This document shows, one piece after another, positions 1-7,497 of a DNA stretch of 20,744 nucleotides; within the stretch, counting starts at the first letter, position 1, and each line of letters starts with the position of its first letter. The position numbers and the translations under genes are program-made. The stretch comes from an uncultured Pedobacter sp. (GTDB taxonomy: Bacteria; Bacteroidota; Bacteroidia; Sphingobacteriales; Sphingobacteriaceae), in the NCBI GenBank assembly GCA_946478755.1, contig CAMLDJ010000070.1:1-20744 (forward strand). Direction: 5' to 3'. A model generated the notes under the pieces. The model saw nothing but the letters and a program-made list of their open reading frames with translations, had not been told where the DNA came from and searched no databases.

Positions 1-2
1 TA

Positions 3-830
3 GGTAACATCCGATCGGCTGTGAGCAATATCAACTACCCGGACCGCCTTTTTTTATACCTTAAACTGCTGACTACTACTGATAATTCTATACCTCCCTT
101 TCATGTGTTCCTGAGCTTTCTGGCTCCCCTGTTAGGCATTAGCCTGGGTTTTGATGCCATTAATGCCGAACACAACAATGGAACATTGATCAGGCTTATG
201 GCCCAACCCATTTATAGGGACAATTTATTGCTGGCCAAATTTGTGAGTGCCCTTATTGTAGTAGCTGCTTTGTTCCTGGTGCTGGCCTTGCTGATGATTG
301 GAGGAGGATTAGTTCTGACCGGGGTAAGGATGGAGCCGCAGGAACTGCTGCGGATACTGGGCTTCCTGGTTATCAGCATTACCTATGTCGGTTTCTGGTT
401 GAGCATGTCAATCGTTCTGTCGATCAGGTTCAGGCAAACGGCCACCTCAGCGCTTACCGCAATAGGTGTTTGGTTGTTTTTTACGGTATTTTATCAAATT
501 GTTGTCAATTTGATCATCAAATCTTTTTTACCTGATCCTGCTCTCTTGACACAAGATCAAATTATGTGGTACAATGAGCTAATTCTCGATATATTGCGCA
601 TCGCACCAAACCAGCTCTACACAGATGCCAGCACCACCATGCTGATGCCTTCTGTCAGAAGTCTTGGTCCAATGACCATGGAGCAAATGGCAGGGGCAAT
701 ACCCGCTCCTTTACCCTTCAGGGAGAGCCTGATGGTGGTATGGCCACAGGTAAGTGGATTGATCGGGGCAACTGTTGGTTGCTTTGCACTTTCTTACTAC
801 CTGTTCATGCGCCGCGAGATCCGGTCCTGA
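3..830 (+). CDS. ABC-2 type transporter permease, C-terminal part (5' end off window)
   Basis: The frame is open through the left edge of the window (codons from base 3 read GNIRSAVSNINYPD), so the GTG at 21 is probably internal and the gene starts upstream. The visible part has about five hydrophobic membrane-spanning stretches (residues counted from the GTG, about 25-45, 70-98, 110-135, 142-168 and 245-264). The segment GFDAINAEHNNGTLIRLMAQP, which follows the first helix, is typical of ABC-2/NosY-like permeases, where it reads roughly FD-I-EE--GTL--LL--P. The family exports a substrate through the inner membrane with a separate ATPase, probably encoded upstream and outside the window. The substrate cannot be told. 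The next gene, a pectate lyase, is 146 bp downstream and looks separately transcribed. Confidence 0.85.
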   Translation, partial: GNIRSAVSNINYPDRLFLYLKLLTTTDNSIPPFHVFLSFLAPLLGISLGFDAINAEHNNGTLIRLMAQPIYRDNLLLAKFVSALIVVAALFLVLALLMIGGGLVLTGVRMEPQELLRILGFLVISITYVGFWLSMSIVLSIRFRQTATSALTAIGVWLFFTVFYQIVVNLIIKSFLPDPALLTQDQIMWYNELILDILRIAPNQLYTDASTTMLMPSVRSLGPMTMEQMAGAIPAPLPFRESLMVVWPQVSGLIGATVGCFALSYYLFMRREIRS

Positions 831-976
831 GCGCAATAGTGTGTTACTTCCCGGCTTATTCATCCAAATGATATCCCGTTTCAGCTCGATAAAGTCTACC
901 TACGTCTGTGCTCCATTTCCTGGTGTATCAAATTTGACTTAATTTAAGATTAAATCAATAACGTAACCAAATATAG

Positions 977-2545
977 ATGAAAGTCAACACCACATCGTAT
1001 CGAATTGTCACCGTAAGCCTGCTTTTGCTGGCTTGTTTATGTCCAAATCTGGAAGCCAACGCACAAAATGGCAACCTGAGCGCCGGACAACCTGAACTGG
1101 GCCAGATACCTCCGCATCCACCGCGACTGCCTGAAGGTGCCATTCCCGCATTTCCCGGAGCATGGGGAGGAGGGATGTTTACCACAGGAGGACGTGGAGG
1201 CAAAGTTTTTGCCGTCACAAACCTCAACGACAGCGGTCCCGGCAGCCTGCGTGCTGCGTTGGAAACGGATGGGCCACGTATTGTTGTATTTCGTGTTGCG
1301 GGCACCATAAAAGTTAATGGAGATCTGAATATCAATCATCCGGATATCACCATTTCAGGCCAATCTGCTCCTGGAGACGGCATTTGTATTGCCGGTACAT
1401 TGAATATCAATACACACAATGTCATTATCCGGCACCTGCGTGTGCGCCGGGGTGTTCCTGTGGGGGGACAGGGCGATGATAACATAGGTGGCAATCCGCA
1501 TCACCACATCATTATCGACCATTGTTCTACCAGTTGGGGCATGGACGAAAATATTTCGCTTTACCGACACATGAGACCATCTCTGGACGGAAAAACCCAG
1601 ATAAAAGATCCTGCTGAGCATATCACCATCCAATGGACGATCTCCAGTGAAGCGCTCGATGCCAAGGGACATGCCTTCGGTGGCACCTGGGGAGGTAATC
1701 CTTCCACATTCCATCACAACCTTTTCGCATGCAACACCGCCAGAAATCCTTCGATAGGCATGTCCGGCGCGTTTGATTTCCGATACAATGTTGTTTTCAA
1801 CTGGCGCCACCGGTCAATAGACGGTGGAGATGAAACTTCTATGGTCAATCTCATCAACAACTATTTCAAACCGGGCCCGGCTACCAACGAGAACATGCGC
1901 GCAGTTTTTGCCCGCATAGAACAACGTAGCATGTACTCTCCCGGTAGCGCATGGGCCGAAGGTGGCTGGTATCCTAAAGCACCCAACCGTCCCGGCAAAT
2001 GGTATGTTGCCGGAAATGTTATGGATGGGAATGCAGAGGTGACTAACAACAACTGGACAGGTATGCGTATGAATGCGGCAGCAATGGCCAACGGAAGTAG
2101 GAGCGATAACCTCGCCCGCGTAAATACCCCATTCGAGGGCTGGCCGGTTGCTCCACATCAAACGGCCGGAGTCGTTTTTGAATCTGTACTGGCAAAGGCC
2201 GGGGCAACTTTACCGAAGCGTGATGCTGTTGACCTCCGCGTTACTGAAATGGTGCGCAGGGGAAAACCGATGACTAAAACCGGTATCATAAAAGACGTAT
2301 CTGAAGTTGGTGGTTATCCCACGCTTAAATACGATGTAGCAGGGGTACCGGTTGACAACGATGGCGATGGCATGCCTGACCAGTGGGAAATCAAAAACAA
2401 ACTTAATCCTAAAGATCCAAAGGATGGGGCTATGGATGCTGACGGGGATGTTTATACAAATGTTGAAGAATATCTTAATGGTACCAATCCGCAGGAAAAA
2501 ATCAATTACCGCAATCTAGGCAACAACATCGATACAATTAGCTAA
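977..2545 (+). CDS. Secreted pectate lyase, polysaccharide lyase family 1-like, with Ca-binding tail
   Basis: A 522-residue protein with an N-terminal signal peptide (hydrophobic core about residues 11-24, cleavage near ANAQ at 27-30). The body has the right-handed beta-helix signature of Bacteroidota pectate lyases: FPGAWGGGMFTTGGRGG near residue 60, VTNLNDSGPGSLRAAL near 82, TISGQSAPGDG near 126, and the catalytic-region motif IIIDHCSTSWGMDENISLY near 178-196. Residues about 455-510 form a calcium-binding tail (DNDGDGMPDQWE, then DADGDVYTNVEEYLNG), like the thrombospondin-3/EF-hand repeats often found at the end of secreted PL1 enzymes. The expected reaction is calcium-dependent beta-elimination of polygalacturonate in the periplasm or outside the cell. 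No type IX sorting domain is visible. A strong terminator follows, so it appears monocistronic. The family is firm; the exact substrate is inferred. Confidence 0.92.
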   Translation: MKVNTTSYRIVTVSLLLLACLCPNLEANAQNGNLSAGQPELGQIPPHPPRLPEGAIPAFPGAWGGGMFTTGGRGGKVFAVTNLNDSGPGSLRAALETDGPRIVVFRVAGTIKVNGDLNINHPDITISGQSAPGDGICIAGTLNINTHNVIIRHLRVRRGVPVGGQGDDNIGGNPHHHIIIDHCSTSWGMDENISLYRHMRPSLDGKTQIKDPAEHITIQWTISSEALDAKGHAFGGTWGGNPSTFHHNLFACNTARNPSIGMSGAFDFRYNVVFNWRHRSIDGGDETSMVNLINNYFKPGPATNENMRAVFARIEQRSMYSPGSAWAEGGWYPKAPNRPGKWYVAGNVMDGNAEVTNNNWTGMRMNAAAMANGSRSDNLARVNTPFEGWPVAPHQTAGVVFESVLAKAGATLPKRDAVDLRVTEMVRRGKPMTKTGIIKDVSEVGGYPTLKYDVAGVPVDNDGDGMPDQWEIKNKLNPKDPKDGAMDADGDVYTNVEEYLNGTNPQEKINYRNLGNNIDTIS

Positions 2546-2610
2546 AATAATTTAATTCCAAAAACCTGGAGGCCAAAGATTCTGGAATGGAATGGTCTGA
2601 AATTTACAAA

Positions 2611-2648
2611 AGTAAAAGCCCGGTCTCGGAAGAGACCGGGCTTTTACT
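2611..2648 (+). terminator. Strong intrinsic terminator after pectate lyase
   Basis: A perfect 17-bp inverted repeat (arms 2611-2627 and 2632-2648) with a GGAA tetraloop is followed by a short T run (2648-2652). The arms begin AGTAAAAG, so the structure is A-rich before and T-rich after and could work in both directions. It ends just 28 bp before the AraC gene and insulates it from the lyase gene. Confidence 0.9.
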
Positions 2649-2662
2649 TTTTGACTATTAGC

Positions 2663-2670
2663 TATATTTG
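2663..2670 (+). promoter_or_regulatory. Putative -7 box of the araC-type gene (possible leaderless start)
   Basis: TATATTTG matches the Bacteroidota -7 consensus TAnnTTTG exactly. It ends 6 bp before the ATG at 2677, so transcription would begin about at the start codon and the mRNA would be nearly leaderless. A matching -33 TTTG is not seen at the usual distance, because the terminator stem occupies that place. Confidence 0.45.
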
Positions 2671-2676
2671 CAAAGT

Positions 2677-3459
2677 ATGCATATACAATCATATGATATT
2701 AACCCTGCTTTGCAGCCGTATGTAAAAGTGATCTGCACCATGAACTGTGATGAAGATATGGATACCAGCCATATCCGTGTTTTGCCCGACACTTGTGTTG
2801 AGCTGTTTCTAAACTATACCAACAGATCTGTAGCCATGATCGACAACCAGTTATATGAACGTAGCATCGTTACTTTTCGGATGAGCCGTCCCATGGATGT
2901 GCAAATGCGCAAGGGGGCTGGGGTTATTGCCATTTGTTTCCAGCCGGGTATGGCCTATCAATTTATTCAAATCCCGATGCATGCATTGTCCGACACGAAT
3001 ACCGCCCTTGCTGATATCTGGGGTAGTATGGCGGCAGAGTTAGAGGATCAGCTAGCCGGTCTTCGTACTCATGAAGCCCGTGTAGCGCTGGTTCAAAAAT
3101 ATTTGATTAAACAATTGGCCTCAGCTAAACACGATTTGCAAGTAGCTTATTTTCTGAACCAGGCGCAGGTTTCTGACAGTTCAATTGCGGTAAATAAGCT
3201 TAGCAATGAAATTGGACTTAGCCAGCGTCAGCTTTCCAGAAGGTTTCAGGAAAATGTAGGCTTGTCGCCTAAAGCATATCTTCGTGTCTTCAGGTTCATA
3301 CGATCATTGGAACATCTTAAAAAATATCCGCTTATTTCCCTTACAGAAGTTGCCTGCAGGAGCGGCTACTATGACCAGGCCCATTTTATCCGTGACTATA
3401 AGGCCTATACAGGGCATTCCCCTGGCGAGGTGGTAAATGCACCAAACATCTTGTTTTGA
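2677..3459 (+). CDS. AraC-family transcriptional regulator
   Basis: A protein of about 260 residues. I take the ATG at 2677 (MHIQSYDINPALQPYVK) rather than the TTG at 2668, which lies inside the putative -7 box. The N-terminal two thirds are an effector/dimerisation-type domain resembling the one in many Bacteroidota AraC proteins (YDINPALQPYVKVICTMNCD, VLPDTCVELFLNY). The C-terminal roughly 95 residues are the double helix-turn-helix: SNEIGLSQRQLSRRFQENVG is the first helix pair and TEVACRSGYYDQAHFIRDYK the second, ending in GHSPGEVV. It is expected to be a cytoplasmic DNA-binding activator. The reductase gene 65 bp downstream on the same strand is a plausible target or operon partner. The ligand is unknown. 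Confidence 0.9.
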   Translation: MHIQSYDINPALQPYVKVICTMNCDEDMDTSHIRVLPDTCVELFLNYTNRSVAMIDNQLYERSIVTFRMSRPMDVQMRKGAGVIAICFQPGMAYQFIQIPMHALSDTNTALADIWGSMAAELEDQLAGLRTHEARVALVQKYLIKQLASAKHDLQVAYFLNQAQVSDSSIAVNKLSNEIGLSQRQLSRRFQENVGLSPKAYLRVFRFIRSLEHLKKYPLISLTEVACRSGYYDQAHFIRDYKAYTGHSPGEVVNAPNILF

Positions 3460-3524
3460 CGTCCGTTTTGTACAATTTGAGGTCGTTGAATTTATGCAGT
3501 TTTGCAATATAAAATATTAACGAT

Positions 3525-4061
3525 ATGCGAAAACTAATATTAGGACTGGCCGTCACATTGGACGGATACATTGAAGGCCCCAACGGAGAATATGATTGGT
3601 GCTTCACCGATCAGGATTATGGCCTGAATGAATTCTTTGCCCGTATAGATGCCATTTTCATTGGGCGTAAAAGCTATGAAACAGCGCAGCAATACGCCGA
3701 TAGCAACAATGGAGAACTGATTCCCGGTATGCCGCCAGTGACGGAATACGTATTTTCTAAAACGTTGACATCGGTAAAAGAAGGGGCCATACTGATATCG
3801 GGAGATAGTATTGCTGAAGCACGCAGAATAAAAGAGCAGCCTGGCAAAGACATATGGTTGTATGGTGGGGCTTCACTCTATGATGCCATGATGAGCGAAG
3901 GGTTGGTGGATGAATTGTGGCTATCTGTGCACCCGATATTGCTCGGCGGCGGTAAGCTCCTGTTCCGTAAACAGGATGGTAGAACGAGGCTCAGGCTCCT
4001 GGAAAGTAAAACCTATGAAACCGGTCTGGTTTCGCTCCGTTATGGCGTTGAAAATAGCTAG
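3525..4061 (+). CDS. Dihydrofolate reductase family protein (RibD C-terminal-like)
   Basis: A 178-residue cytoplasmic protein. The start MRKLILGLAVTLDGYIEGPNGEYDW is the classic opening of the DHFR-like RibD_C family, in which SLDGyia is conserved. IFIGRKSYE matches the GRkTye motif that helps bind NADPH, and DIWLYGGASLYDAMMSEGLVDELWLSVHPILLGGGKLLF is the hallmark C-terminal block. These stand-alone proteins are NADPH-dependent reductases related to RibD and DHFR, but most are not the essential folate enzyme and their substrates are largely unknown, so I give no folA symbol. It lies 65 bp downstream of the AraC gene, in the same direction, and ends at a weak terminator at 4094. Oxidoreductase activity is inferred from family membership. 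Confidence 0.88.
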   Translation: MRKLILGLAVTLDGYIEGPNGEYDWCFTDQDYGLNEFFARIDAIFIGRKSYETAQQYADSNNGELIPGMPPVTEYVFSKTLTSVKEGAILISGDSIAEARRIKEQPGKDIWLYGGASLYDAMMSEGLVDELWLSVHPILLGGGKLLFRKQDGRTRLRLLESKTYETGLVSLRYGVENS

Positions 4062-4093
4062 GAATTCCATTATGTTTGATGATTTTTTGTCAG

Positions 4094-4118
4094 AAATACC
4101 TATTTAGGGGTATTTTTT
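4094..4118 (+). terminator. Weak terminator after the reductase gene
   Basis: A 7-bp stem AAATACC / GGTATTT (4094-4100 and 4109-4115), with an 8-nt loop, runs into a T tract. The T tract overlaps the -33 element of the promoter of the next gene, so termination and initiation share the same bases. Confidence 0.5.
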
Positions 4119-4143
4119 GCTTAGCGGGTGCTCAGTAAGTTTG
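4116..4143 (+). promoter_or_regulatory. Bacteroidota-type promoter of the FAS1-SusD gene
   Basis: TTTG at 4116-4119 and TAAGTTTG at 4136-4143 match the Bacteroidota -33 (TTTG) and -7 (TAnnTTTG) elements, with a 16-bp spacer (slightly short of the usual 17-23). The predicted start site would give a leader of about 20 nt before the ATG at 4172. There is no Shine-Dalgarno motif; the leader is A-rich, as is normal in this phylum. Confidence 0.6.
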
Positions 4144-4171
4144 CAAGCTAAATAGCTCAAAATCAAAAAAC

Positions 4172-6268
4172 ATGAAAAAGAATTTACTTATTGCATTTGC
4201 ACTGATCATCTCCTTAATGGCATGCAAGAAGGAGAAACCGGCTGAACCGGTTATTGAAGAACGTAAACCCGAGGTTCTTATTAAAAACATCACCGAAAAA
4301 CTGGCCGCTGCTGATAGCATCAGCACTTTTACTGAGGCATTGAAAAGCATAAACCTTACGGTTGAAGAAACTGCCCAGGGAATTACGGTTTTTGCCCCGC
4401 TGAACGAAAGTGCTGGAGTACCCGGACGGCTAGGTAAAGTGTCATCACATGGCAATACTACCGGAGCAAGATCTGTAAATCCAATTGCCGAGACTTCCAA
4501 TGTTCCGCAACAGGGATTAACCGATTCGGTATTGCGGGACCATATTGTGAAAGGTGTATTTAAGTTGACGGATCTTACAGACGGTAAAGTGCTTACCGGA
4601 TTAAGTGGTAAACAATTAAAGGTAAGCCGCTCTGCGGATACCATTTGGATCAACGGGGTACAAGTAGGTGGTAAAGAAATTTTGAATACCAATAATGAAG
4701 TCGTGTATACCGTAAAATCGACATTGACAGCAACAACAGTGACAGACGAGTTGCAATCTACTTCCATTGAGGTTACGGTTTGGGACGGAACATTGTGGGC
4801 AAGCACAAAACCTAAGGGTGAAGTGCTGGCAGGCGCTACCGTAACTCTTTATCGTACACAGCAAAATTATGCCGACAGTCTTGCCGCTTACAGTACCACA
4901 AGTGATGCTTCGGGTAAGGCATTGTTTAAATCGATAACGCCCGGAACTTATTATATTAAGGTAGCTGCCGGAGCAAAAAGTAATATTTTTAACCGCTCTG
5001 ACAAACAGGGAGGATTGTATTCAGGCTTTGCCAGTGCGGGAATATTTCAAACGCAGACTGAAATTACTGCTGCTCCTGCGCAAACAGGCGCGCAACCGGG
5101 CGACTTTAAATGGATAGACACGAATGGCGACGGCGTTGTTAACAACAATGACCGCGTTACGCTACCTTATGAGCACGCTGCGGCTACAAACGGTGCATTG
5201 AAAAAGATAGAAATTTCCATTGGGTTACTAAAAAATAAACAATCGCTGTTCACAGAACAAGAGTTTTTAACTGGAATGGCCAATGCTGAAAATAACGTTG
5301 CCAGCTGGCAGAAAACTTTGGCTATTGCCGACGGACTCTTAAGTCACCAAGCGGTGATCGATTCAATTCCATTGGTTTTTAAGGCAAACTACCAATCTTT
5401 TGGCCTCTTTGCTTTTACGCCAACTAACCCCGGTATAACTCAAATCTGGCAACAAGGATACGCACAGATAGCAACGTTAAATGCTTTGCAAGAAAAGGCC
5501 CCGGCTGCGATGGCTAAACGTGCAGAAAAAATGAGCCAGTTGAAGGCGATACGGGCCTACGTTTATTTACAACTGCTTACTTATTTTGGCAATATTCCCT
5601 TGTTGCAAAACCCGGCCAACTTAACCAATACAAACCGGGCCGCGGTGTATAATTTCATTACTACCGAACTGGAGTCGGCTGCAGATTCGCTTTCTCTGGC
5701 AGCTGCCGGAGCGGCTAATCTGAACGGATTGTCTGTTAAAGTTTTGCTTGCGAAAGCAGCACTGCTGGAAAAAGATTATGCTAAGGTTTCAAATTTGACT
5801 AATGATGTGATCAATAGTGCTCAATATTCACTTGCAAGTCTAGGTTCGCAATTTAACGCCGGAAACGCGGAACTGATATGGAACAACTCGGCTAATATAG
5901 ATGTCAATGTTAAAAATTACTTTTTTAACAGATCAATTTTACCATACCTGAGGCTCACAGAAGTTTACTTGATGTCGGCCGAGGCCCATTTAGCATTGAA
6001 CAATACAAGCAATGCTCAGGCCAGGTATGCAGCCCTTTTGCAGCGCTCATCTTTACCAGTGCAAGCCGTTAACCAGGCCAATTTAAGAACATTGTGGACT
6101 AGTGAAATGAGGAGAGAAGGTGTTGCCTTTGTAAATCTGATTAGATGGGAAACCGCGGCCAATGAGTTGGCGCGATACTGTTTTGCAGCTGGAAAACATA
6201 ACCGCTTGCCGATACCACAGCTGGTTATCGATCAGAACCCTGGAATGGTTCAGAATCCCGGCTATTGA
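4172..6268 (+). CDS. Lipoprotein: fasciclin (FAS1) domain fused to a SusD/RagB-like domain
   Basis: A 698-residue lipoprotein. The signal ends SLMAC, with the lipid-acceptor Cys at residue 17. Residues about 36-185 resemble FAS1: GITVFAPLNES near 70-80, DHIVKGVF near 123, and an INGVQVGGKEI...VVYTVKSTL ending. Residues about 205-270 look like a prealbumin-type domain (LAGATVTLY, TPGTYYIKV). A dockerin/EF-hand-like loop DTNGDGVVNNNDRV lies near 315-328. The last 350 residues are SusD/RagB-like: AIRAYVYLQLLTYFGNIPLL, RLTEVYLMSAEAHLALN, MRREGVAFVNLIRWETA, and the terminal LPIPQLVIDQNPGMVQNPGY. SusD proteins sit on the outer surface and deliver glycans to a SusC TonB-dependent channel, but no susC is in the window. 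It may be an orphan surface adhesin or binding protein rather than half of a SusCD pair. Confidence 0.88.
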   Translation: MKKNLLIAFALIISLMACKKEKPAEPVIEERKPEVLIKNITEKLAAADSISTFTEALKSINLTVEETAQGITVFAPLNESAGVPGRLGKVSSHGNTTGARSVNPIAETSNVPQQGLTDSVLRDHIVKGVFKLTDLTDGKVLTGLSGKQLKVSRSADTIWINGVQVGGKEILNTNNEVVYTVKSTLTATTVTDELQSTSIEVTVWDGTLWASTKPKGEVLAGATVTLYRTQQNYADSLAAYSTTSDASGKALFKSITPGTYYIKVAAGAKSNIFNRSDKQGGLYSGFASAGIFQTQTEITAAPAQTGAQPGDFKWIDTNGDGVVNNNDRVTLPYEHAAATNGALKKIEISIGLLKNKQSLFTEQEFLTGMANAENNVASWQKTLAIADGLLSHQAVIDSIPLVFKANYQSFGLFAFTPTNPGITQIWQQGYAQIATLNALQEKAPAAMAKRAEKMSQLKAIRAYVYLQLLTYFGNIPLLQNPANLTNTNRAAVYNFITTELESAADSLSLAAAGAANLNGLSVKVLLAKAALLEKDYAKVSNLTNDVINSAQYSLASLGSQFNAGNAELIWNNSANIDVNVKNYFFNRSILPYLRLTEVYLMSAEAHLALNNTSNAQARYAALLQRSSLPVQAVNQANLRTLWTSEMRREGVAFVNLIRWETAANELARYCFAAGKHNRLPIPQLVIDQNPGMVQNPGY

Positions 6269-6307
6269 TAAAGCATTTTAAGAGAAAAATTCTCTATCGG
6301 GTACCCG

Positions 6308-6350
6308 AAAAAAAAGGGGGTTGTTCGATTTTTTCAAACAGCCCCCCTTT
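6308..6350. terminator. Bidirectional terminator between convergent genes
   Basis: An A-tract plus GGGGG on the left pairs with CCCCCC plus TTT on the right (about 6313-6325 with 6331-6350), extended inward by TTGTT/AACAG pairing with one bulge. It is flanked by A8 on one side and TTTATT on the other, so it can stop both the rightward SusD transcript and the leftward DinB transcript. Confidence 0.8.
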
Positions 6351-6373
6351 ATTAGCCACATGTTTTATGATGA

Positions 6374-6901
6374 TTAAAAGAGTTTTTCCTGTGGTGGTTT
6401 AACGCCCGACAGTCGAAGATATACTGTTGTTTGTCCCCGGTGATGTACCTGATGTTCAAATGCCTTTGCTAATGCCATTCTTTTAGACATATCGAATCTT
6501 CCAAACAACTTGACCGCCTCATCCAATTGCGCTTCCGACATCTTTTTTATTTGATCGATCACAAAATCATAGCTGGTCAGCACCAATTTGCTCACGTTAG
6601 ATTTAGACTTGTCGACGGTTTTTTCCAACTCACCCTGACCAAACGGACTTTTCGTGCCTGTTGCTGCCGCAGTGAAACCATAGTTGGCATCTGCCACGTG
6701 TAATAGCTGCTCCGCAAAAGATCGCATTTCTGGAGTAGGCTTTAAACTATACCCACTATCAGGCATTGCATCCAGATATTCCTTAGTATAAGCTTTCGAC
6801 CTTTCCCACTCCTTTACCAGATCAGCTACTTTTACCTGCGTCTTTGCCAATTGACTACCCATGATCAAACAAAGTACGACTGCTAAACTTTTTAATTTCA
6901 T
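6374..6901 (-). CDS. Secreted DinB-like four-helix protein (putative metal-binding)
   Basis: I choose the ATG at 6901 (175 residues), because MKLKSLAVVLCLIMGSQLAK is a good signal peptide; the longer frame, starting at 7015, adds 38 unconvincing residues. The mature part fits the DinB/YfiT fold: a conserved first helix, then His68 in AEQLLHVADANY, and His150 and His154 in AFEHQVHHRGQTTVYLRLSG. These give the three-histidine divalent-metal site typical of the family. Intracellular DinB relatives act as metal-dependent thiol transferases or damage-inducible proteins; the role of exported Bacteroidota members is not known. This is unrelated to the DNA polymerase IV also called DinB. The last 19 nt around the start codon are identical to those of the SusD gene at 4172. 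Confidence 0.88.
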   Translation of the reverse strand: MKLKSLAVVLCLIMGSQLAKTQVKVADLVKEWERSKAYTKEYLDAMPDSGYSLKPTPEMRSFAEQLLHVADANYGFTAAATGTKSPFGQGELEKTVDKSKSNVSKLVLTSYDFVIDQIKKMSEAQLDEAVKLFGRFDMSKRMALAKAFEHQVHHRGQTTVYLRLSGVKPPQEKLF

Positions 6902-7106
6902 GTTTTTTGATTTTAAATTGATATTTAGATTTTTCCTTTTGATAAAATTACTGTTTTTTCCAATGTTGCCAACCATGCCAGTAACCAAATGCCTGAGTAC
7001 GGATAGATTGGTCATTGAAACGATTATCAGGAATAACTTGTTTTGTAAATATTCAATTTTCGTAAAATGTCCGATGTTTTAGTCTAAATTGGCTGTAAAG
7101 TGTAGG

Positions 7107-7343
7107 CTATGAATTTTTAGCTTGCATTAATTCATTAATGAGCATTTTCATCTGCTGAAGTTTATTAACTAAATTATCCAGCAACCGCGCCAATCGCGGT
7201 GAAACGTCTTCGGGTGCTTTTTTAAGTAGTTCTATCGTCAAACCCAGCGCAAAAAAATCATTTTTCAGGTCATGGTGAACCCTATCCAACAATAGTTCAT
7301 AGTTGGCAATCAGCGTCTCCCGATTTTCGTCGTTCTTCTCCAT
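7107..7343 (-). CDS. Small free-standing histidine-kinase H-box-like protein
   Basis: A 78-residue, wholly helical, highly charged protein with no signal peptide. Residues about 10-40 read like the dimerisation helix of a sensor kinase: LLLDRVHHDLKNDFFALGL contains H24-D-L-K-N, the H-box core normally phosphorylated. A second helix (residues about 50-76, LARLLDNLVNKLQQMKMLI) could complete a DHp hairpin. There is no ATP-binding domain, so it could not autophosphorylate. It may be a phosphotransfer protein, a dominant partner of a kinase, or the relic of a larger kinase. An in-frame stop lies four codons upstream, so the N-terminus is not simply truncated by a wrong start. The role is inference; the family is not certain. 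Confidence 0.65.
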   Translation of the reverse strand: MEKNDENRETLIANYELLLDRVHHDLKNDFFALGLTIELLKKAPEDVSPRLARLLDNLVNKLQQMKMLINELMQAKNS

Positions 7344-7429
7344 GAGCAGACATATTCACGTGATTAAAACGTATAAATGCATGAATTGTTGCTGATAAAG
7401 TGCCCGATCCGTTGCCTTGTTGTTATATA

Positions 7430-7467
7430 ATAAAGCAGCCTGTAAACTAGTTTACAGGTTACTTTAT
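7430..7467 (-). terminator. Terminator of the EEP-VCBS gene containing a 20-bp perfect palindrome
   Basis: CCTGTAAACTAGTTTACAGG (7439-7458) is perfectly self-complementary. The outer arms ATAAAG (7430-7435) and CTTTAT (7462-7467) add further pairing across a 3-nt internal loop. On the minus strand it lies 31 bp beyond the stop at 7498 and is followed by T-rich sequence, which fits a terminator. A dyad binding site for a regulator is an alternative. Confidence 0.6.
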
Positions 7468-7497
7468 CTAAATGAGATTCACGATTTTTTGCTTTTG

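Noticed and set aside
2668..2676. TTG start three codons upstream of the AraC ATG
   Set aside because: The TTG is part of the probable -7 box TATATTTG; the ATG at 2677 gives the usual family start.
4132..4806. 224-residue minus-strand frame
   Set aside because: Lies antisense within the FAS1-SusD gene, with low-complexity content and no recognisable domain.
6902..7015. 38-residue N-terminal extension of the DinB-like gene
   Set aside because: It lacks protein-like composition and would bury a good signal peptide that begins at the ATG ending at 6901.
7123..7140. Palindrome CATTAAT-TC-ATTAATG
   Set aside because: It lies inside the coding end of the H-box gene and is explained by the codons there; no T run or promoter role seen.
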